From: Sarcocystis neurona
Lineage: Eukaryota; Apicomplexa; Conoidasida; Eucoccidiorida; Sarcocystidae
NCBI GenBank assembly: GCA_000727475.1
Contig: KL647293.1
Coordinates: 2,820,853 to 2,884,852 of the forward strand
DNA: 64,000 nucleotides
Reading direction: 5' to 3'
Part shown: positions 54,754-64,000 of the stretch, in pieces
How positions within the stretch are numbered: position 1 is the stretch's first letter
Layout: each line of letters begins with the position of its first letter
Program-made: the position numbers and the translations under genes
The notes under the pieces: model-generated
Databases searched by the model: none
Told to the model about the DNA's origin: nothing
Seen by the model: the letters and a program-made list of their open reading frames with translations, nothing else

Positions 54754-57700
54754 GGTAACTCCCCGTCACTCGTTTTAATGCTCGTTGAGGATCCCTTCCT
54801 CAGATTTGCGACATTCTACCCAATTTTGGAAGAGAAGCTTGTAGAGATGTAGACCGGGCCGAAGTTTGACGGTGCACATGAATAGACTACTCACTCACCG
54901 ATGGACAGTGCAGATGAATAGGGTGTTCACTCACCAGTGGACAATGGCATTGTTTTCCTGGAACAAACGTTCCTAAGGCGAACTTGTGGACGGTTCTTAG
55001 TCCCTCCATACCGTGAAATGTGGTAACGATTGCGAAAGTATACCACGCAGAGGCACCACCAGAACCGCGAACGCGCCTGCCATTCATGCATTTTCTTGTA
55101 CGCAACTCATGCGGACAGGCGACTGATAGAAAGTATAGTGTGACATCAAGTGTTGGTGACGACTAGCAGCTAGTCGTGCAACACTTTAAGAAATACGAGG
55201 ACTCTTGCGTAACACTAATTATCCATCACGCTCTGCGTGCCTTGTTATTCGGGGTTGCATTGTTGTCATTCCGTGGCGCCACACCTGTCGTTCTCCCTAC
55301 AGGGTAAACGCTGATTTCCGTCTGGAAAGTTTAGGAGCACCTACTCTCTTAGGCGTTATCTAATGTAAGAGAGGTGGCAACAACTCGCGCTCAGGACGCC
55401 GGGATAATAATTATAGACTGTGGTGATGTCACTGCTTATACAGCGTACGAAGACGCGGCCGCTGCTTTTTGTGTTTGATTGTCGTGCCACGCCTTCGGTG
55501 TGCCGCGTGTGGATAATACGACACCGACACAATTGCAAAAGTAGGGGCCCCCGTAGCTCAGGTGGTGGCATGGCTTCAGCGTGCACGGGGTCAGGAGCTC
55601 GCGTTCTGTAGTTTTGGGGGAGTCACGGCAAAAAGCGTGCTACTGCCTTCTAGCAGTTTTGCACCACGTGACATTCTACGCAGGCGGAGGATTGGGAAGC
55701 ACCCATCAGAGGCTCTCAGGTTGGTGTGGTGTGAAGGTCTACTAGTAATTGTTTGTAGCTAGTACTTGTCTTGAGGGAGGCAACAGCTCCTTCCTTCACG
55801 CGTAACAGAAGCTGCGATCTGCGGTGCCACTCACCTACTTCAGAATATTTAGCTGAGAGAGTACATGATGTAGGTCACCACCAACGCGCACTGTTGTTAG
55901 AGCGACGCACGTGGTGCGCACCGCCCGGCAACAGGTCTCTGCTTCCTGCACCTTCTGTGGCACCAAAAAGTGTTCCCAGTATGCGTACCTGCAGTGTAAG
56001 TATGCATGAGAACACCCTAAGGGAGGAAGCGCACAGTTGTGGGTGTTCTACCGCAGTGTGGGTGGTTTCGTTGTAGTTAGGCGTAACGATCCCGTACCGT
56101 TGCGTCCAAACCTTTAAGCTATGCAATGCAACCACCTCAAATAGCGGGCAGCTGCTGTGCTCTCTACCAATCTGTCGTCCGGTAAAAACTTGCTGCGGAT
56201 ACACATACGGTTATTACCTAATACACACACGTGCGTGAATGCTTGCTGCGGGCACACCTACTATCATTACCGAGTCGAGTCACGTGCCTGCATCTGTTTG
56301 TTGCTTCCCCGGCGGCAGACGCGTTTGCACTGTGCGCTCCTGGACGTGGAAAGACGTACAATTCCTCAACGATACCGGTGAACAGCATTCTTATGGCTGT
56401 AACGAAGCACTCACTACACTGTCGACGTCGGGCAACTGCGAATTAGGAGTGGAGAGCGACAGAACACGGAACACCATCGCACTCAAGGTTCATTATATAG
56501 CCGGTGAGCAGAAGTAGACGTACCTGTTACGGGTTTTTCACGTCCAGCAGTTTCGGGGCTTCAGCCTGTTAAAGCAACGGCATCAGCTCACAAGTATATA
56601 CATACATACATATATATATGTATATATATTTAAATATTTGCCTCTTCAATATCGGAAGCTGCTGACACGGTCATCCGCTTACATCATAACTTTTGCCACC
56701 GTCATGCATATGATATCCGCTGTCAGAAGGCTTGTACACGCCGTTGTCCGTGATACGGACGTGGCACGAAGGTTGCTCGTGCAGCATTTCTTCATAGGAT
56801 TACAACGTACAACCCCGACCGTGTCTTGCGCAAGTTACACTCATCTACGCAGCCATTCGCCTCCATCGCTCACGAAGTTGCAAGTGACTTCCAAGAGTGA
56901 CAGTAGCAGTCGTCTTCTTCTTCTTCAAATGGCTGTTTGAGTCGTAGACTCTTGACCCTCTCTCACGATGCCTTTGTTCTTTTTATGCCGGTGGCCCGCA
57001 TACGGCATTTTGAACACAGAGCTCCACATTATCTGGCCCACACTAATAAAATTGACAAACCACCTTACAGAACTACGTAGTGATGCATGCGATGGATGCC
57101 TCACCCGCCCGATTTATTCAAGCCTTCTCCAGTATCGTCTTCAAATTTCTATCAACGGACGCTAGCGCCAACAGGGCTACCTGAGCGGCTAGCAGCCGTG
57201 GCTACACCTTCACCGCAGTGGTGTCACCAGGGTATGGTGCCCACTCCCGCTCGCAACGCGTGATCCGCGGCGTATTCCTCCACCGCAAACGACAGTAACC
57301 TTGCTGAAGAAGTAAAGGACGGTCTCTCTTTTCCGTTCGCAGTGGGCCTTTTTCAGAAGAAGAGCGTACATCACTTAAAACGAATGATACTGGGTTATTC
57401 CGACCTAATGGCACTGGCACCACCTTCTGCATCACCTCACCTGCTTGCCCTTCAGTGTAGATCGCCGTTACTTCTCCCAGCTTCCTCGCCGCGCACGGTG
57501 GGATGTCGTGCACCAGCAAGCAGCATCGTCAGTGGATTGTGCTGGTAAACGCTTTGTTTAAATCGTCAGCAAAATTGTCGTGATGCTGCTGTTGCTTTTG
57601 TTGTTACAACTGCCTGTATGTTGGTGCGTGTAGTGCTGGTTAATTCACCCTCGCTTGACAGGCCCATGGCATCGGCGTGCACTCACACGGTGTCGCCCGA

Positions 57701-59641
57701 CGCCACAGTGCATATAACACGTGGAAAACAAGGGGGTAGCCCCTTCGGTTGGTCGACAGCTATGGTGACAAGTATACATAGCGGACCGTTCATTGAACAC
57801 CACACTGCGTATATAGGCGGTTCGTACTGCGGAGAGGTGGAGGCTCATCATGAGTAGCCCCCCTCAGTTGTTTCAGCAGAGTTGCCGCTGGGTTGGCGAA
57901 TGCGTATGGACGTTCGCGGACCCTAACGCGCGCTTCCGGCCGTGTCTACTGCTGCGAGTCAAGTAGGACTGCCTCCGGAGTGGACTTCTCACCCACCTAG
58001 CGGTTGGCGGGTTTGCCTGCAGGTACTTCCCTTCCGAACGCTAAAGAACGGAATCCCTGGTCTTTTGGTTCCCTTCGCACTCGGGTGCAGAACTGTCATC
58101 GTGCACGTTTGTTGCTCCTCCGTCGTGCCACGGCAAAGGAAGCTGGATGGTATTTTTGCGTGATCAAACGTTCTATTTTCGAGCTTTACAGTTGTACAGA
58201 TCGACTGTGCATCTTACCGCGCATCGTAAGAGTAGTATTAGTAGTAGTAGGCCGCTGGCCCAGTCACCGCGTCGTGCGTCGCCGATGGAAGAAGCACCTG
58301 GTGGCCACGCGGACGCTCTTGCGACATTCGGCTTCCCCATCCCCGCCACACGTGCGGCAGGTGCCTCCAGTCGCCTAGAAGAGTTTGTGCTGCGTGTTTA
58401 AACACGACAGCAGCGTTCCAAAAGTTACACGAAACATACCAATTGCCGATGCATGAAAGACGAACACCTCGAGGTGTGTCATTACAGAGGAGAACATGGA
58501 GTTTGATGCGTTCTGGTGGGATTCAATAGAATTAGAGCCTCAGGAGTAAGGGAAAGAGGAGGAGCAAAGAAGGAGCTGGTCAAAAACGCAGAGCGCCGTG
58601 TAACTGTTTCATGCCTTCTTGCCGTCCGTCAACGGAACGCCGAACCGCTCGTCACCGACGCTTCATCGGTAGCGTGAACGCAAGCCACACCCATTGCAGG
58701 GTACGTAATACCTTCAGAAGTGTAAAGCGTCCCGATGGGGCTTGTAGCAAGCGAGGGACGCATGCCGAGCATCACCCTCCGACCTGTGTCCAAGATCATA
58801 GAAGAGTTTTGACGTGTAGGTGCCATCATTAACCTGTGAGCATTTATTTCCCCCCCATCCCTTTTCCTGCAAGGTCGTGGTGTCCAGACCCTGTTTCGCA
58901 TCGTCTACAAATTGCTCTAGCGAGAAACGGGCACACCAGCGTCACGAAGCGTACAAGAGTGCACTCTGGTGGCGCGGCCGTCCAAGGCAGCTCCGCTGTA
59001 ATCCCGTAGACTGGGGACCCACTCGAAGCATAGGCTGCTCGGAATATTACCTGTACCATCAATCCTGCTGAACACTGTATGCCGGTCGCTCCTTGTGTGC
59101 CAAGGAGCTGGGCCCTAAGTCCGATGTGCTCATGCTACACGTCCTTGTTCACTGCACAGGGCATCCATCTTACGGACGTTGCGTACAGCGCTACCTCCAC
59201 CGTGCTCCAGCGCATTTGCAAGGAAACGGCGGTGTTTCTATCGATGTTCAGTGACGCTGTTTGTGATTACGATGGAATGCGTGCAAACGAGACAACGCCA
59301 TCGGAACTACCATCGGAGCCTGTAGCACATGCCGGAAAATGATCTGGTGTGCAGACGGGTGGTTTTCTGCGAAACGCGCACGCATAGATCAGTGTCAGCC
59401 GGTGTTGTAAATAACGGCGCGACAGCTAACAAGTCAGAGTGGTCTGTGAAGGTGGAGCACCACGACTGCTCGGCAAAGTTGAAGTTGAGAAGAACCGGTG
59501 TGCGGCTCGTTCAGGTGGGCGAAAGCATGTGGAGACAGGGATTGCGGACTAGCTTCTTGGGGGAGGACTCATATCAACAGGAAGACTCTACGCGAGAGAT
59601 TAGGGGCTGCGCGGCGCGCGACTGCAAGTGACGATGCGATA
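54754..59641. other. Unresolved region with many exon-like pieces
   Basis: Frames of plausible composition but uncertain linkage occur on the plus strand: 55035-55190, 55520-55757, 56239-56500 (ending just before GTGAGC, with WKDVQFLNDTGEQHSYGCNE), 58147-58401, 59079-59342 and 59329-59515. They may be exons of one or two genes continuing from 53.4 kb. A degenerate tandem repeat with CACTCACC lies at 54868-54945. A (TA)n run lies at 56600-56635. Confidence 0.35.
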
Positions 59642-62600
59642 ATGGAGGGGAACAGTTCCACATCAAGGATTTGTGATGATCGTAGTGGCTTAATGCAGGG
59701 CAAGACTGACACCCCTAGCTATTTGAGGCGCGGTAGTTCTCCAGGCTCTCGCGTCAGTGTCATCGGAGACGATAATTTTTGCACGGGCAACGTGCAGGCA
59801 GTGGTCACAAGTGACCTCCTCATTGCGCATGGTCTTTCTGAACAAGAAACGCTGTATCTGATCAAGCGTGAGGAGCCGACAGAAGCTGGAGACTTCTGGC
59901 TCAAAATTGACACAGCTGCTCAACCCGTGCCTGTGGGGGCACAGTCAGGAGATTTCAGGTCAGATACTGTATGCCCGGAGAAGGAACCACAGAACAGTGT
60001 GGAGGGGCTTATGAATGAACACGACGCGCTAACAAAGACATGTTTGAGTGCTGGGGAAAGCCAGGCAAGTCCTCGCCAGCACAGCAGCACAAGCGATGCA
60101 CCATTGACAGACACTCACAAAACCGCTGACGTGTACGAACGCACGAAAGGTGAGAGTAACGAGCTCGCACTTCCATGCGGTGTCAAGCGTACGCCAACCG
60201 AAAAAACAACGAAGAAGAACTTGGAGGAGCTAGCAGTCCATTCTTGCAACCAGAGCAGTAGTCTGTCGAAGCGCGCTCTGCAGCTACTGCGAGGCGCGCG
60301 AAGGAGTAACAATCAAGGAACTGCGAAAACTGGATTGCAGGGAAAACCGCTGAAGTGCGGAAACACACGGCGCGACCGAGAAGGGGATGCACTTTTCTTT
60401 GCGAAGGTAGGCGCCGACGTAGTCGGTCCTGCTGATACTCGCGGCGGCTTGCGGTGCGAAGACGACTCCAATTTTGCGACTCTTTCCACGCCAACAAAGA
60501 ACGATTTGCACAGCCAGGTCGGGAGGCAGCAAGGAGGTGAGCATTTCCTTCACTGGATGGCAGTGCCAGGGAGTTGTGACTGCAGGAAGACTTTAACACG
60601 TGGGCAGCATCACGTCAGTCTGCATAGTCCAAGGTCTCGAGATCGTGCATTTGCACATACGTACATGTACGTGTGTGTATAAGTAGGTGGCGATGAGAGG
60701 TCAGGCGCACGCTGGCTTATAGATACGCATGTTGTACATAGATATATATCCATGTACCAGGTAATCAAACGTGTACGACTGTGCACCCGTATGTTGCTAC
60801 GTCTCTATCAACAGAGCGTGCTCTATGCACACAACGCTGTAAGGTAGACTCGGCTAGTTGCCAACGTAAACGTAATGGTATGGCTGTCTTCAGTACGGTG
60901 AGGCGGACGCTGGTTTCCAGTTGCGGAAACTTCATTTTGTATTTGTCCTCAACATGTCACGTTCCTGCTCTTGCTTCTAGTTGACGAGGAAGTAGACGGA
61001 GTCCACATCCCACCGTTTGGTCAGCAGGGCAATGCTGAGCGAAGAAGTGCTACGCCGCTGGCGCCGCGATACGGCATGCATCCTCTTTCCACACCGGATA
61101 CAAAAAAACGCAGCTTTGCCGTGCCTCCGTCCCCCTTGGCAGCTCTTTTCGCACGAGCCGGTGTCAAGACACGAGAAGATTCGACAGAGCTGTTGAAACG
61201 CAGTTCTCCAGCAGCTGGCGACCACCAGGCGGTGCAGCTGCCGCAGGTAATCATCACTGCAGCAGAAAGTGACGAAGAGCCAATATTGTGGAGCACAGGC
61301 AATCAGGCGTCTCAACAGGGATCATCGGAACCTTGGACTTCGGCAACGTCGGCGGCGCATCCAGGTGCTGTGCAGAAGGACCAACACGAGGAAGAGGAGC
61401 AGAAAAGAGGAGGTGTTCCTGTACTGAAGGGGGGACTGCAGGGATGTCGGCAAGAGACGTGGCTACAAAAGGAGCAGCAGGACGTACAGTTTCATGAAGA
61501 AGAGACGCAGCCCGAAACGGAGCTGCGCGGGACGCAGCAGCTCTCCTTTGCGCTGCAGAACATGTTGCCGCGGCTCGGACACGAAACGGATGGCTGCGTT
61601 TTACTGCCAGGGCTGCCTGTGCAACAGCGTCAGCAGCAACGGGATTTCGTGCAGCAGCAGTGTGAAGAACGACAGCTGCCCCCGGCCGCGCGGTTACAAG
61701 AGGGACACCTCGGAGGGTTTCGTGGAAAGGAAAGTGCGCCAGGTGAAGAAGAGAGAAGGCGAGAAGACCGGGAGGTCAGTGAGAACGGAGCTCGAGAAGG
61801 CGTGTCGCTTAAGGAGGCAGACGACAACAGATTGGCTTTTCTTCTTCACCTCTCGTTGGGCAGCAGTGGTAGGAGAATATCAATTGGTCAGAAGCAGCTA
61901 GAGGGAGATAACGAAGACAAAGAGAAAAAACGAAACGTCAGCGACGCGGATTGCAAGCACGAAAGACAGGAGCATGCCCGCGTGGACCGATCCTCTTCTG
62001 TTCGTGCACGCACAATTCTTATGAAGAGTGGAAGAAAGAAGGAGCATTGGCCGAGCCTGGCGGCAGAAAGGCGAAAGCTTGTGCATGCTTCCGAGCGTGC
62101 CGGAGGAGGCCATCACAGTCGTCGCCAGGAAGCAGAAGGCGGTTTGAAGATCGAAGAACGCTCACATTTGGCGGACTTCGTCAGACGTTGCCACTCCGCT
62201 GAAAATCCCACTGTCAGCGGAAACACAACAGCAGTCAGTTTACACAGAGGCAACACTCTGCAGGGGCCTCCAGCTACGCTCGCCAGAGGTAACTTTTTCA
62301 CCGCAGTGCAACCACATCGACCGACGACGAAGGCAGATATAAATGCCCAGACAACAGAGAATTCGTTCCAACAGGGGAGCAACAGGAGCCATGCGAGTAC
62401 CGGCAAGACGGGAAAAGCAACGGCGTCCCCACGGTCTTGTTGTAAGAAGTCGTGGCAGGAAGAGTGCGCCTGGCTGAGAACCCCCCCTGGAGAGGACGCC
62501 GCTGAAGGCTGTGCTGCAGAGACTCTAATAACCCAGTGGCAGCAGCAGCAACACGCAGAAGAGGAGTGGCTCTTTTTCAAACAACTGGAACACCACCCGT

Positions 62601-64000
62601 TTTGGAAGGAGGAGGATGGTGTCCATACGCCGCGCGCGTGGAGGATCGAGGGCACCGAACTGGAAGAATGCACGAGGGACGAAGTAAAGACGCTGTCTTC
62701 ACCAGACAGGGGGAACACTGCTGCAGAGGCGGAATTATACGCTGTCAAGAAACGAAACGTAGACAGCGAGCCAGAAATCCCGCTGCAGCGCCTGCGAGAA
62801 ACTGGACGCCGGTTCGAAGCGCCGTGCAGCGTTGTAAGCTCCTTCAGTTTGAAGTAACGCTTTTTCAATAGCGCGTTCAGTCGCGGATACTGCTTCGCTT
62901 TCGTCTGTGCATGCTTGCGAAAACGTGCGAAGTTTGAGACGTACATGGCGTGGGCCAACATGACGTAACACTCGTCTTCATGAATTGCGCATGCGTTCTT
63001 TCTTAGCGTTTTGCATCGAACCGGAGCGACAAGCTCTCATAACTGCAGAGACACAGTCTCTTTCATCGTTACACAGGTGCCGAGGGATTTTTTTCTCGAG
63101 GTTTCTTCTTTGTAATAAAACCATGCGAAATAAAATAAGTGCCTTCACCCGATGCCGTCTGGGGGAGCTGTGCTCTGTGTATTTCATTGAATGTGTACGC
63201 TGGCACACCGTCAAGGTAGACATACGTGTACTTGAATATGTGAAGCTATCCATCATACAGACACATGTGTGTGTGTGTGTCTCTCTCCTCGTCTGTACAC
63301 ACACACGGCTATGCGTGGGAAAGCGTCGGAACTGCAAGGTGCTTGGTAGCTCTCAAGAAGTGCGCGTTTCCTGCGTTTTTGCGCAGCGTGATAGAGCAAC
63401 AACAGAAATGGTGAGACAAGGACTACAAATGAGAGGAGATATAAGGACGACGAAGACGACGAGCGTGGGACGTTGCGTCAGCGGCGCGAGATCATCTCGA
63501 GTGCAGTGTCCAAAATCCACAGCTCTGCGTGCGAAACGTGACTCAAAAGTGAGGCGACTGCTACGCACGATGATGCGAGGCGGCGGCCACCGCGCGGACG
63601 AGCTGGCGCAGCGGTGGCTAGATGACAGCGGTGGCAAGGCTTCTGGCAGCGACAGCAGCAGCAGCGAGAACAAAAAGGAGGAGGCGAGGACGTGGATGCA
63701 AAAAGCGAAAAAGTCGGGAGCACCGTGCCGGCGGAATTCCCCGGATCAGCGGTCGGCAAATGCGTCCGCCGCAGAAGAAGAAAGAACGAGCCAGAGTTCT
63801 AGTGGGGCATCCCGTGGATGGGTCAACATAGAGAATACGGAGGAGCAGGAGGGGGACGACGACGAGCAGCGCCTTTCTGAAAAGGACTCCTTCGTGTTCG
63901 ACATAGGAGAAGACGTTTTCTGTAATACGGAACGTCCGGCAGAAGTGCCAGTGAAGCGGCTGGAACGCGTTTGCGCCGAAAGCAACAGTGCTGGAGACAC
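59642..64000 (+). CDS. Large low-complexity coccidian protein, unknown function, 3' partial
   Basis: Three exons with agreeing phases: 59642-60536 (GGAG/GTGAGC, phase 1), 60981-62833 (CTTCTAG to GTT/GTAAGC, phase 0) and 63387 to the window edge (GCGCAG). At least 1120 residues. The frame of exon 1 opens upstream at 59498 without an ATG, so an earlier exon is possible; 59642 is the first in-frame ATG. The protein is hydrophilic: Ser/Thr-rich at first (ICDDRSGLMQGKTDTPSYLR), then Gln/Glu/Arg-rich with short Gln runs, then acidic (EEQEGDDDEQRLSEKDSFVF). There is no signal peptide, membrane helix or domain I recognise. It may be a scaffold or nuclear protein, but nothing in the sequence decides this. 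The third exon has no listed ATG-start frame and is easily missed. Confidence 0.6.
60537..60980. other. Intron 1 of the 59.6-kb gene
   Basis: 444 bp, GTGAGC to TTGCTTCTAG, containing a short TACGTACATG/TATATAT patch near 60655-60755, the same composition as introns elsewhere in the window. The exon frame stays open for about 145 bp past the donor, which inflates naive ORF length. Confidence 0.65.

Noticed and set aside
55552..55625. tRNA-like start (CGTAGCTCAGGTGG)
   Set aside because: The first 20 bases resemble a D-arm, but no anticodon arm, T-loop or paired acceptor follows.
1..64000. CRISPR array, bacterial operon or phage system
   Set aside because: There are no spaced identical repeats of CRISPR type and no bacterial gene layout; introns, triplet repeats and apicoplast pieces show a eukaryotic nuclear genome.

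Overview
The window looks like nuclear DNA of a coccidian apicomplexan, most likely an Eimeria/Cyclospora-type parasite; the species cannot be fixed from sequence alone. Four things point this way. CAG/CTG triplet runs encode long Ser, Gln and Ala tracts inside otherwise conserved proteins. Genes are split by introns and lie between TG/TA-rich repeats. There is a gene resembling the coccidian rhoptry-kinase family. A short AT-rich block at 49.44-49.69 kb carries tRNA-Arg, tRNA-Met and LSU rRNA pieces in the order known from apicoplast genomes. There is one assembly gap, 880 N at 44381-45260, inside a GT repeat.

Layout. 1-4.9 kb: TG/TA repeat, then sequence with no convincing gene. 4.9-8.9 kb: scattered exon-like segments on the minus strand, an unresolved multi-exon gene. 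9.1-25.6 kb (+): a nine-exon gene reconstructed here as the mitochondrial cristae-organising protein MIC60/mitofilin. Conserved coiled-coil and C-terminal mitofilin segments sit in small exons separated by kilobase introns made largely of (TA/TG)n and CTG repeats. 26-28.4 kb: repeats. 28.4-29.7 kb (+): a small Cys-containing multi-exon candidate. 30.6-33.3 kb (-): GPN-loop GTPase GPN3 in two exons, with a 260-residue low-complexity insertion. 33.4-50.2 kb: a gene-poor stretch with GA-rich DNA, a 57-bp perfect inverted repeat, several two-copy tandem duplications, the GT repeat with the gap, and the apicoplast-derived insert. 50.3-52.0 kb (+): a secreted rhoptry-kinase-like pseudokinase. 52.1-59.5 kb: many exon-like pieces, including a candidate secreted protein at 53.4 kb. 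59.6-64 kb (+): a large low-complexity protein of unknown function, three exons with matching phases, running off the window.

The genes do not form a pathway. MIC60 acts at the mitochondrial inner membrane, GPN3 in RNA polymerase II assembly and nuclear import, and the ROPK-like protein probably in the secretory/rhoptry system. Gene models were built by hand from splice signals, reading-frame phase and family alignment from memory. The MIC60 and GPN3 models are the firmest, because every intron phase agrees and the conserved blocks join correctly.
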